Shown here: one piece after another, positions 36,248 to 47,000 of the stretch
How the letters are laid out: the number at the start of each line of letters is the position of its first letter
Position numbering within the stretch: the stretch's first letter is position 1
Assembly: GCA_018114805.1 (NCBI GenBank)
Contig: CP073042.1
Location: forward strand, 4,943,501 to 5,007,500
DNA: 64,000 nucleotides
Direction of reading: 5' to 3'
DNA from: Candidatus Streptomyces philanthi
GTDB lineage: Bacteria > Actinomycetota > Actinomycetes > Streptomycetales > Streptomycetaceae
Notes under the pieces: generated by a model
What the model was told of the DNA's origin: nothing
Databases searched by the model: none
What the model saw: only the letters and a program-made list of their open reading frames with translations
Position numbers and translations under genes: made by a program

Positions 36248-37006
36248 TCAGCGACGAAGCTCGGACCGGAGCCGGGCAACCAGGGCGACCGCCGCCTCGA
36301 TCTCCTCGCGGCGGATGGACACGCTCTCGACGTTGAGGCCGAACGGCACCTCGAGTCGACCACAGAAGGTCATCAGCTCGCGAGCGGTCGCCAGCCCATG
36401 CTCGAACGATGCCTGCAGCGTGTCATCGGCGTGCTGGAGTTCGTTGTGGATCCAACGGGGCACGTCCACGCCGAGCCGCCTCAGAAACTCCAGCGTCTTC
36501 ATCGACCCGCAGACCGAAAACGTGAACACGATCGGGACGGGCGCCAGATCGCGGGCGGCGCACTCGTAGCGGTAGTTCGAAATCAGGTCTTTGGCGGCGT
36601 TGACGTCGTAAACGACCTGGGTGACGAAGTGGGGGCAGCCGGCCTCCTGCTTCGCGAGCAAACGCAAGTGCTCCGTACCGGTGTGCGTGTGTCGCTCCGG
36701 GATGGCGACGCCGCCAAGCAGCAGGTCGGGCCTGAGTTCGGCCCGCAAAGACTGGGCGCGCGACAAAGTGGTGGCAGCCGGCGCCTCCCCCGACGTCGCG
36801 CCCGCGAAGACCGACAGGACCCGGTCTGGCTGCTCCGTGAGCCAGCTTCGGAAGTCGCTCTCGTCGTACTTGCCGACCGCCCGATGGACCACGAACGGCA
36901 GGTCGAGTTCTCCGAAGTGCCGGGCGAAGTACTCTGCGGGGTCCATCGTCGGCGTGAACGGGAACGGCCGCTTGGCCGGGTCCCGGTCACAGAAATGCGC
37001 GAACAA
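36248..37006 (-). pseudogene. Methylenetetrahydrofolate-reductase-like protein, 5' truncated
   Basis: LFAHFCDRDPAKRPFPFTPT, LRPDLLLGGVAIPERH, CPHFVTQVVYDVNAAKDLIS, VPIVFTFSVCGSMKTLEFLR and FGLNVESVSIRREEIEAAVA are the central and C-terminal part of an MTHFR-like TIM barrel (the GVAIPERH and NVESVSIR motifs). The frame is open upstream to about 37072, but the only start is the TTG at 37006, and the N-terminal strands are missing. The break coincides with repeat unit A at 37019. A folate-dependent reductase in origin; probably non-functional. Confidence 0.65.
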
Positions 37007-37018
37007 CGGCGTTGGAGG

Positions 37019-37189
37019 GGCGTGGTCGTGACGCTCAAATGACGCTCCGGCCCGGGGCAGGCCGTCTCGGTGTCAGAGAAAGGTCACCTCACCTGCGGGT
37101 TTCTCCAGCTGACTAATGCGGACATGTTCCCGATGACGCAGCATGTGGAGTGCGTGGCGATTTTGGAGCCGGTGAAGCAGGGGGTCTGA
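37019..37189 (+). repeat. Repeat unit A (related to units at 58568 and 63143)
   Basis: Begins GTGGTCGTGACGCTCA and ends with a 57-nt ORF. Units B and C share the same order: a TGACGCTC element, 90-110 bp of weaker similarity, then an ORF of exactly 19 codons. Confidence 0.6.
37133..37189 (+). CDS. 18-residue ORF of repeat unit A
   Basis: ATG 37133 to TGA 37189 encodes MTQHVECVAILEPVKQGV. The copy in unit C encodes VTQHVERVAILEPVKQGA with several silent third-base differences (GAT/GGT start context, CAT/CAC, ATT/ATC), which suggests that the peptide is conserved. No family is known to me. Could be a leader peptide, a precursor peptide or a chance ORF. Confidence 0.35.
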   Translation: MTQHVECVAILEPVKQGV

Positions 37190-37496
37190 CCTGCTGATTT
37201 GCGGGTGCGGGTAATGGGCGGTGTGGGTGTTACGGGCGGTGTTTCCGGCACCGAAATGACGCTCGTCCTGCTGGGGCGCCAGGTGCTCTGGTCTGCTGGT
37301 AGGACGCCCCGCTCACTAAGCGAGCATGGTGGGGTCCGGGGGTGGCGGATCCGAAGCTGTGCTGTGCGGTGAGAGCTCTCGGGGGGACCAGACCGGTGAG
37401 CCGCCAATACCGCCAAAGAGCGGCTTCGCCCTGGGCCCTCCCTTGCCGCTGTCCCGGCCTCGTCTGGGGCGGCAACCTGCTCGGCCATCAAGCACT
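37190..37496. other. No recognisable gene
   Basis: The stretch between repeat unit A and the 3' end of brxHI has no supportable ORF or clear terminator. Confidence 0.35.
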
Positions 37497-39615
37497 TCAT
37501 TCGACGCGTACGGGATCCTGGGCTGCGGCGAGGGCGCCGTCGAAGTCGGCGAGACGTTCGGCGAGGGTGGCGGTGGCGATCCGGGGCGGAAGAGCTACCG
37601 AGAATTTCAGGCCGCGTATGGCGCGAGGGTCGACCGTGGGAAGCGTGAGGGCGTCGGGGAGTTCGGCACGGGCGGCTTTCCAGTCCGCGAGGGAGAGGTC
37701 CTGGCGAAGCCGGACGTGGGTGTCGGTGGGGCGCTGCACGGGGTCGGCGAGGTTGCCCAGGGAGGCGGCCAGGGTGGCGGCGCGGTAGCCGGCCCAGGTC
37801 CACCAGCGGGCGGCGTCCGCGTCGTGGACCAACAGGGTTCCAGCCGGATGTACTTCGTGGGGTGCGCGGTCCATGCGCAGCTCTGCGAGGGTCGCCGTGG
37901 CCCGGCGAGTGAGTTTGACGTCCGGGTCAGTGCCCAGCAGGGCGTCGCGCATGGCGCGCGTGAGCGCGTACGACAGACCGCGGGCCTCGCTGCCCTGCCA
38001 TTTGGCAACGCCGCCGCCCTCGACTGGTTCGACGAAGGCGCGGCGCCGTGCCCAGTCGATGAAGGTGACCTGCCAGCTGCGGCCGGCCAGGAGTAGCCGC
38101 CGTGGGCCCTGACGCTCCTCGGTGGGAACGGACGGATCCGTGGTGCCGATCTCCGTACGCCCGGCGAGCACGGTGAACTCGGGGGGCGCGGTGAAGGAGG
38201 CGGTCAGCTCCATGAAGTGCCGTCGGCCAAAGTGCTTTTCGGCCTCGGGGCCGACGAACAGCATCCCGCCGTCGCTGTCTAGGAAACCCTCGGAGATTAG
38301 GTGTGACAGGAGCGGAGAAGCGAAGGGGGCGAGGCCGTTCCATTGCTCGGGCCACAGCCGGTCGCCGATGCGGTGTTCCTGCAGGGTGACGGCGAGGAGC
38401 TGCTGGGCGACGAGGTGGCGAGGCGAAGGAAGCGGGGTGACAGCTTCCACCCAACCGCGGGCCCATAGGGAGAGCAGTCCTGCGGCTTGGAGCAGCGTGT
38501 CGGGGCGAGTGGCGAGGAAGAGGCAGTTGCGGGACGTGCCGGCTCGGCGCCCGGTGCGGCCGATGCGCTGCAGGAAGGAGGCCACGCTGCTGGGGGAGTC
38601 GATCTGGATGACGCGGTCGAGGTCGCCGACGTCGATGCCGAGCTCCAGGGTGGAGGTGGAGACGATGACGCAGTCGCGAGCCTCTGCGAACGCGTTCGTC
38701 GATGGAGAGCGAGGCGTGAGAGAGGAAAACGGTGACGTCGCGGGCGCGGAGTGAGGCGCCGAGTTCTTCCACCTGTTTGCGGGAGTCGCAGAAGACAAGA
38801 CGTTTCTCGCCCCGGTGTAGAGCGGAGATCGCCTTTGCCGCGTTGGCGAGGGAGCCGACGTAATCGAGCTCCACCTCCGCTGCGGGGCGCGGGAGTTCAG
38901 CGGTATTTGCGGCGTCCGCGCTGGCGGGCAGGGTGACGTCGGGGGCGATGACTCTGCCGGGCCGGTCGGCGGGGCTTGCGCCCTCGAGCCAGGTGAGGAG
39001 CGTGTCAGGGTTGCCGACGGTGGCGGAGAGGCCGACGCGCTGGATGCGATGGCCGGCCAGCAGCTCCAGGCGTTCCAGTACGGCGAGCAGGTGCCAGCCG
39101 CGGTCGTCCCCTGCGAAGGCGTGCACCTCGTCGACGACGACAGCTCGTACGCCTCCCAGCATGTGGGCGTGGTCGGTCTTGACGCTGATCAGCATCGCTT
39201 CGAGCGACTCAGGGGTGGTGAGCAGGAAGTCGGGGGACTCGGTGCGGATACGGCTACGTACGGACTCTCCGGTGTCGCCATGCCACAGAGCGGCTCGGCG
39301 GCCCAGCCACTGGGCGTAGCTGTCGACCCGGTGTACCAGGTTGTTCAGGAGCGCCTTTAGGAGGGCGAGGTAGAGCACCAAGGTGCTGGTCCACCGGTTC
39401 TCCCGCATGGCGGAGAGCAGGGGGAAGGTGGCGGCCTCGGTCTTCCCCCGGCGGTCGGTGCGAGCAGGATGGCGTCTTCGCCGTCCATCAGCGGGCCTAC
39501 GGCGGCCTTCTGTAGAAGCCGCAGATCGGGCCCAGCCGAGTGTGTTGACGATATGGTGCAGGACCACCGGGTTGAGGCGGTCCACCGGGTCGGTGCCGCG
39601 CGGCTGGTCCTGCAA
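37497..39615 (-). CDS. brxHI: BREX type 2 helicase BrxHI (frameshifted)
   Basis: Superfamily 2 helicase. Corrected reading from TTG 39615: LNPVVLHHIVNTLGWPDLRL, Walker A in AILLAPTAGGKTEAATFPLL, motif Ia region, VVVDEVHAF (DEVH box), GLSATVG (motif III), LVFCDSRKQVEELGASLRA, then after a shift near 38698 STLELGIDVGDLDRVIQIDS and the motif VI QRIGRTGRR, followed by a large C-terminal domain ending AAAQDPVRVE. About 706 codons. A compensating pair of shifts lies at 39450-39545. It is the last gene of the BREX operon, 68 bp after brxD, the normal position in type 2 systems. Needed with the other genes for anti-phage activity in that family. Confidence 0.85.
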
Positions 39616-39683
39616 GTCGCTGACTCCTATGCTGGTCGTCGGAGTTCGGGCCTACGGGGTTTGGAGCTCCGGCCGATCGACCC

Positions 39684-41062
39684 TCAGAGATCCAGGTCGA
39701 GATCGTCAGCCGTGGCGGCCGGCACGGCTGCGGCGAAGTTCCGTTCGGTTACGATGAGATCACCTGTGCCCACGGTCAACTTGTAATGCGTACGCGGGTC
39801 GAAGTCGTCGAACTGGTCGATCCGGTCGAGTACGTCTCCGACCAGTTTCTTCAGGTACAGCCGCGGTGCGACTCCGACCTTCCCACCAAGGGCCCCGCCC
39901 ACCGCGCGCGCCAGGTCGGTGAGGTACGCGTCATCGGCGAGCCGCTTGATGCGATCGGGGAACTGGGAGCCTTCGGCGTAAAGGTCACGGATGGTGGAGC
40001 CGAGTCCGACCAGCGATTCCTCGGTGAATCCCGGCAAGCGGATCTGGACGGCACGGGGGTTATCGAACCGCGGGTCGGTAGTGAAGTCCGTGGCGAGGCG
40101 CTGCGCGAGCGGAGCGAGACGCTGCACGCCCTGCTGGCCGTCGTAGAAGGCGGGGGTGCCGGTGATGACCAGGTACAGGCCGGGGAAACGGCCGGAGTGG
40201 ACTTCGTCGATGAGCTGGCGCAGGGCGTTGAGTGCCTTGTCGCTGGCGTCGGAACGGACCCGTTGCAGTGTTTCCACCTCGTCCAGGACGAGGATGAGCC
40301 CCGCGTGTCCGGCATCCCGCAGCACGGTGAGCAGACCCTGGAGGAATCCGAAAGCACCGAAGTGGTCCAGGTTGCCTCGTACGCCCGCGCTGCGCCGGGC
40401 GGCTGCGGCGACGTGCGGCTGCCCGCCGAGCCACGACATCACCGCAGCCGTGGTGGCCTCGTCGCCGGCGTCCAGAGACTGCTTGTACCCGCGTAGGGCG
40501 GTGGCGAAGGCGGGTGCGTGCCGGGACACCTCGGCCAGGCGTGCGGTGAGCAGCCGGTCGACCGCCTGTGCCAGTTCTTTCTCGCTGGCGCCATCGTCGA
40601 GGGCGTCCTCCTCCAGGGCATAGAACCAGGCGTCAGCCACCGGGCGCAGGGCGCTGGGCGGGAAGCTCGCGGTGCTCAGCCGTTCGGTGAGGCGCCGGTA
40701 GACGGTCTCGAGCTTGTGCAGGGGTGTCTCGGTCTCCGACACCTGCACCTCAGACACGGCGAATGTGCGCCGCTTGGCGCCTTCGCCGAGCCACCGGGTG
40801 AAGAAGGTCTTACCGGAGCCGTATTCACCACGTACGGCCTTGAACACCGAGCCGCCGGCAGCGACCGTGTCGAGCTCCTCGTCGATGGCCTGCTCGAACC
40901 GGCCGAGTCCTCTGGCAAGTAGATCGAGACCGCTTTCGGGGGGGCGCCGCGCCGCAGCGCGTCCACCACGGCACGGCGGCGTACGGCCCCGACGGGGGCG
41001 GCACCGGAGGCTGAAGATCCAATCCCGTTCACCAGAACAGTCTCCCATTCAGGCGTACACAT
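39684..41062 (-). CDS. brxD: BREX type 2 ATPase BrxD (off frame at a G7 run)
   Basis: Reads MCTPEWETVLVNGIGSSASG to RRGAPP in one frame, then ESGLDLLARGLGRFEQAIDE, VRGEYGSGKTFFTRWLGEGA (Walker A), HAGLILVLDEVETLQRVRSD (Walker B) and ITGTPAFYDGQQGVQRLAPL to AVPAATADDLDLDL. This is the BrxD AAA-type ATPase of about 460 residues. The frame changes at a run of seven G (40938-40944, C on the coding strand); eight or five would restore it. The stop is 68 bp before brxHI and the start 40 bp after pglZ. Confidence 0.85.
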
Positions 41063-41102
41063 CCCCGCCGGTATGAAGACAGGCAGGGGCGGTGGTGCCG
41101 GC

Positions 41103-44027
41103 TCACAGGCCGAACTGCTCGATCAGCTGGGCCCGGTGCAGGCGCAGCGTGCGGTTGTCCGGGAGAATCTCCAGGATCTGGGCTCCGTCGTAGTTGAGAA
41201 GCTGGGCGAGTGTTGCAGCGAAGCCGGGGGCGCGGGTGGCCGGCTGGCCAGCGCGCTCGGCAAGGGCGGTCATCGACAGGGTGCCCGCCTCGACGAGTGC
41301 GGTCAGTGCCTCGGGAGGATCGTCTTGTCCCGCGGTGGGCGGGCGAGCAGGCCCAGCTGCGCCTGGTACAGCTCGGTTGCCAGGAGCCGCTCCACCAGCC
41401 CGGTGGCGGGATCTGCCGTCGAAGCGGGCGCGGTCGCCGCCGCATCCGCCAGATCGGCTGTCGCCTGGTGCGCAGGTTCGGCAGGTGCCTGCGGTGCCGG
41501 GGGCGCCACCTCCTCTTCACCGAAGAGGCCGATGACGCCCTCGGGTACAGGCGCGGACTTCTTCGGCTGCTTGCCCTGCGGACGTGCTGCGGCGGCATCG
41601 CGAGTGGGAGCAGCTTCCGCCGCCACTTCGACTGCGCCCTCGGTGCTCTCCTCCCACCACACGGGCGCTGGGTCGCCCAGCTCGCGCCAGCCTGCGGGTG
41701 GCTCGGCGCCGAATGGCAGCAGGGCGAGCAGCGGGATGGTTAACTCGGCGAGTGTCGCGCCGCCGTGATAGCCCGCCTTCAGCGCGGTGTACCGGGCGTC
41801 GTGGTCGCGCAGCGCGACGATCCGCGCCCCCGGTTCCGGCCTAGACCACCCGGGGTCCGAACAGCTCGATCTCGTCCGCTGCAACAGGTCCCCCAGGGGT
41901 GCGATGACGTGCCGAGCCGACGGTGCCGCCGGCCGCATCGAGTTTGCGGCCGCGTCGTTCCACGACATGACCGTGGTCCGACGTGATGAGCACGGTCATG
42001 TCGTTCACACGAGCGGCACGCAGCAGCGGTTCCGGGCCGCCGATCTCCTTCGCGCTCCAAGCGCCGTCGCCGAGCTTCTGTTCCTTGCTGAGCCGGTCGT
42101 CCACGGTGTTGAGGACGACCGCGACGTGGGTGCGCTCATCAGACAGCGCCTCGCTGAGAGCAGTGGAGAAGGGCGAGCCTGTATCGGGGCCGCGCAGGTC
42201 GTCCTTGTGGAATACGGCAGCCGGGGACCCGTTCCAGCAGGGGTGGAGAGGGAAGAGCCGCTTCTCGTCGTTCTGGTCGCCCTTCATCAGGGTGCCCGCG
42301 AACAGCGAGGTACGGGAGATGGTGGTCAGAGTGGGCAGCGCGGCAGCAACCGCTCGTCGGACCGGTTGGCCCGTCGCGTCTGTGAGGGGGGCGAACTCGG
42401 GCCACTGGCCTCGCAGTTCTTCGCCGAGTTCGGTGGCGATTGCCGCGCTCATGCCGTCGATGAGGAGCAGCAGAACTCGTCGGCCGGAGCTCTGGACGAC
42501 AGGCGTGACGATGCGGTTGAGGAAGCCCTCCACGGTGAGCATGGAGCGGGGATCGGTGCTGTCCGCGGTCCACACCGCGAGCCGCTCGGAGAACGCCCGG
42601 TCCAGCTCCCTGCGCCGCTCACGCGCCTGATTGCCGATTCGGCTGTACACATCGGAGAGTGCGGTGTCGGTGTCGCCGCCCGCTTCGAGGTGCTCCAAGG
42701 CCCGATCTGCCCAGCCGAGTTCGCGGATCTGATAGGCGGTTCTGTCGGCGACCGAGGCGACGGTAGCGGGCCGGGTCTTGAGCCAGCGCTGCAGACGCGC
42801 GGCCATGCGTACGCGCTCGATCCTGGCCTGCGCGGCGCCGTCCGCGGCGAGTGTGTGCTCGGTCAGTGCGGTGATCGCGGCTGTGACCTTCTCGTCGTCG
42901 CCGCCGGACAGTGCGTGGCCCACGGCCGTGAAACGCGCGTCGAGTCCTGCTTCGAGCAGCGGGCTGGCTGAAGCGGCTGCTCGCGCCCCGAACTGCGTGA
43001 CGAGCTGTGCGGCCCGCGTCAGCACGGGGTCTGCGAGCCGGTGCTCCCTCCGGTCGACCAGGCCCCGGACGTACGCTTCGCCGCTCTGCCCAAAGGAGGT
43101 CAGGAGCCTGTCGAGATCGTCACCCTGAGCAGGCGGCGTCTCGCCGAGCCACCGCTCGGCGCGCCCGCGCGCCTGGTACAAGTCGTGGTCGGCTTCCGCG
43201 TGCCCCCACAGCGCAGCGCACACCACCGCGTACGCCGCTGCGTCTGCCCCGTGCTCGGCGTTCACCAGGGCGGTGACGATCCGGCCGGTGGAACCGCCCT
43301 GTTCGGGTTCGGAGAGGAAGCGAGCTAGACCGGCCCGCTCCGGGCCGCGCAGGCCGCGCAGGAGATCCGGCCCGCCGGGTGTGAGGGTCCACTGGAACAG
43401 TGCGACGGGATCGATGCGGTCCCCGTCGTCGTGTGCGGCCGGCCCTCCCAACGGGTCCCTGTCGTGGCGCCCGAGCCGGAGGAGCCGACGGGCCAGCCGG
43501 GTGAGGGCCTCGTCGCGGGAGAGCAGGCCCCGACCGAGGGAGGGCCAGCCCCGGGTTGCCGCAGCGTCGAGGAGTGCTTCGGCCGCCCACTTCTCGCCGC
43601 GCAGCCGCCCGTCGATGCCGCGCGCGTTGAACGCCTCCTGCACGACCTCCCAGTTGTCGACGGACCGGATCCTGCCGCCGTAGACGCGGGCGAACAGCCC
43701 GGGGTCGAGGTCGGTGTCCTCGCAGTCGGTGATGACCAAGGTGATGACCGCCAGGACTTTGGGTTCCACGGGCTCCGCCGCGTCGAGGTGGCCCAGGATC
43801 TGCTCGTGCACGGCGAGTACGGAGGGAGCCACGGCCACGCGCGCCTGCAGCCCGCCTGCCGTCCGCTGTACGGCGGGCGCGTCCCATGAGGGAGCGGCCC
43901 GCAGCAGCAGGACGCGGGCCGTGCCGTCACCGAGCCGACTACGGGAGGCGACGTACTGACGGACGGTTCCTGCGGACAGCCGGGCGGGGCCGATGGTCGC
44001 GGGGGCCGCGGTGACCGTGTCGGGCAT
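41103..44027 (-). CDS. pglZ: BREX/Pgl alkaline-phosphatase-superfamily protein PglZ (two indels)
   Basis: MPDTVTAAPATIGPARLSAG begins at ATG 44027, overlapping the pglY stop (TGATG). N-terminal part VLAVITLVITDCEDTDLDPG, then the phosphatase-superfamily core RVLLLLIDGMSAAIATELGE with the metal-binding Asp, TLTTISRTSLFAGTLMKGDQ and LITSDHGHVVERRGRKLDA. After an inserted base near 41840 it continues PEPGARIVALRDHDARYTAL, and after a deleted C near 41320 EALTALVEAGTLSMTALAER to RLHRAQLIEQFGL. Total 975 codons, typical size. In S. coelicolor PglZ restrains toxicity of the methyltransferase PglX; its enzymatic activity is unproven. Confidence 0.9.
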
Positions 44028-47000
44028 CAGTCGATGACCTTCCAGACGACTTCGACGGTGGCGTTCGGGTTCTCGGCTGCGAGCGCCGCGATTTCCGCCT
44101 GCAGTTTGGCGGCGGCTCGGGCGGCGGTGGTACGCTCGCTGCCGGAACGGGCCGCGGACCGCGATGGGGATGGAGTACGAGGCTCCGGCTCCGGCGGTAC
44201 CTGCGGGTGAGCGGAGCTGTCTCTCAGATGCACGTCGTCCGAGCTCGGCGGCGAGGTGACGGGCGGACGCTCGGCCGTGGTCTGGCGGGCCCTGAGCAGG
44301 GACAGCACCTCCCGACCACCGGCATTGAGCACTCCAGGCAGGTCGGGGTAGTCCCCTGGATCGCCGGCGGCGGCATCTCGCACCCGTTCCAAGATGGCCG
44401 CGCCGTCCACGTCGAGGGTGTCGGCCAGGCCCAGCTGGTCCCAGCTGGTGTTCTGCAGCGCGGCGGCGACCTTGCCAGCGCTCTTCAGGGACATTCCGTA
44501 CCGGTGCGCGGTGAAGTCGCCGAGGCCGAAGCGAGCGAGCCGGTCCACGACGGTCTTGGCCTCAAGGCCGGCTTCCGTCACTTCCTTGACCAACTCCTGC
44601 GCCCGCCGGGCCAGGACAAGCCGGGGCGAGTCGTCGTCGAGGCGAAGGAAGGTGCGGTGCTTCTCCAGTTCCCCGACGAGCCGTCCTGCATCCTGGGCGA
44701 GCACGCTGGCAGCATGCTTGATCTGCCCGGCGAACTGGTTGACGATCCGCCCGCGCCGCAGTTGCGGCGCCCGGTCCCCGAGCACGGTCTCGAACCGCTT
44801 GCGCGCCTCGTCCCAGTCGCTCTCGCTGGGCAGCCGCTGCTCCCGCAGGGCGTAGTCCCGCTTGAGGTCGTGCGGTGCGGGCGCGGGTTCGACGGGGGCA
44901 CCGCCGCGCACCCACACTCGGTCGGTCATCTCCGCGTAGGCGGCGGCGAGCAGCCTGCGCAGCGGCTCGGGCAGACCGCGTGGCACGGGAAGGTCACTCC
45001 AATCGGAGAGCTTGACCAGAGTCGGTTCGGCGATACCGTCCCGCCGGGCCTGGCTGCTGAAGTGGTCGGGCCAGGCGGTGGACTGCCGGTAGTACGCCTC
45101 CCGCATGGCGCCGAGCCCGAGTCCCCCCGCGATCCGGGCCATGGCCTTGCGGTCCTTGGCTTCGACCTCGACCTGCCCATCACGGTTCTCGGTGGCCTTG
45201 CGTACGTACTCGAAAACGGTCCTGATCTCGGCGGGCTTCACAGGCCTGCCCGCGCTCTCGGGGTCCAGATCGGGGTGTGCGGGGTACTGCTGGGCGAGCA
45301 GCTTGCCGACCAGGTCGCGGGCGGCGGAATCCAGCGGCGCGCCGAGCGGCGGCCTCAGATCGGGTACGTCCTGCTGGGCGACCAGATGGTTGTCGAAGCT
45401 GAGGTCGACCACTCCTTCCTGCTTCTGCGCGAGCCCGTACGCCTGCCTCAGGGCCTGGTTGACCCGCTCGGTGAGGACGACGAGTTGCGACTTGAGCATG
45501 CCCTTGGCGCGCTCCTTGTCGTCCGCGTTCAGACTCCTCGCGTACTCGGCATCGAAGCGGGCCTCGTCCGCGAGGGCCTTGTCGATGACGACGAGACGCT
45601 CGAAGTCGGCGCGGGAGGCATCCGTCAGATGCGTGGGAAGCCAAGCCAGGGTGCGCGAGTCACCGCCCGGCTTCTCCCGCAGCGAGCGCAGCCGCTGCAA
45701 GTCGTCCATCGGGCCGAATTCGCCCTCGTCGTACGGGAAGTCGACGACGAGGCGCCAGGCGTCGTCCTGGCTGGGGCGCAGCGTGGTCTCGGGCAGGGAA
45801 TCGGGATCGGCGACGTTCCCGAAAACCACCTCGACCTGCCGCTCGGTTCCCTTCCACACCAGGCCGAGCACGTCGTACGCGTCGAAGCCGCCGGGCCCGT
45901 CGCTGACGCCGAGCGCGTCCTTGAGGAGAGCACGCATCTTGGTACGACGGTTGCCCTGGTTGTTGTGGACCTGAGCGTTGGCGAGGACTGCGTCAAGGTT
46001 GACTTCGGTGAGCTCCAGGCGCACCACCGCGCCCGGCCCGTTGCCGGTGACCTTTATCTCCGGGAAGTTCACCGCCCATTCCTTGGCCTTGTGCTCAAGG
46101 CGGCCGACCTCGGTACCCGCGATACGGGTCGTGGTGGAACCGTGGTTGAGGGCGTGCAGCCGCGCGAGCGTGAGGTCGGCGAGAGCGGGGACACTCGGCG
46201 CCAGCGCGGACAGCAGCAGCGTCTGCAGCAGCCGACTGTCACCGGTGAAGTCGCGGCAGCGGGCAGTGAGCTGGGGATCGTCGAGGGTCTTGGGATGGCA
46301 GCGGTACGCCTCGACCTGGTCCTCGGTGATCTGGTTGGCCTTCAGCAGGTACGGGCGCAGCTTGTCCCGGTACAGCTTATCGGCGGCCTCGAAGTGGACA
46401 CTGGTCTCTCCGCTGAACGCCTTGTCGCTGCTCCCGGCGATCGCCGGGTACAGAACACCGAGGGGCACGAGCTGCCCGAGCCGCCAGTCGTCGCGGTGAT
46501 CGACGAGTAGCTGACTCATCAGCTTCAGACCGGTGCGGGACCGCTGCAACGCAGCCGAGATATGCACCAGGCTGTCCATGAACGCCGGCGGGAACGGATA
46601 CGTCCGCTGGAACGCGGTCTCGTCCGCGCCGGTGGTCGACTTGTCGTGACCGAGCAGGGTGTCCCACACATCGGGGCCGAGCTTCTTCGCCTCGGCGAAC
46701 GCGGCCTCCACCTTCGCCTCCGCCTCCGGGCACGAGGGCTTGAGCAGGCGCGCCTGGGCGATCTCCGGCAGGTTCCGGTCCTCGAGCACCACCTTGCCGA
46801 AGCGGCCACCACTCAACTTCAAGGTGTACTGCACGGCGGCCTCGGCGGCTCCCGACATCTCCTCGCCGACCAGCTCACGCAGATCGCGCTGGCGGGCGAT
46901 GAACGACACCACCGGGATGGCGCGCCGTTCGTCCGCGCCCTCCACGAAGTTCGTGATCTTGTCGGCCTCGCGGGAGACGAACTTCTGGTCGTGGATACGC

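Noticed and set aside
37203..37360. Glycine-rich ORF (MGGVGVTGGVSGTE) as a precursor peptide
   Set aside because: No leader motif, no modification enzyme nearby, and the second half is antisense-type sequence; not enough support.
44207..46510. 767-codon open frame on the plus strand
   Set aside because: It is antisense to pglY in the usual high-GC shadow frame; the pglY translation shows all family motifs and has its own ribosome binding site.
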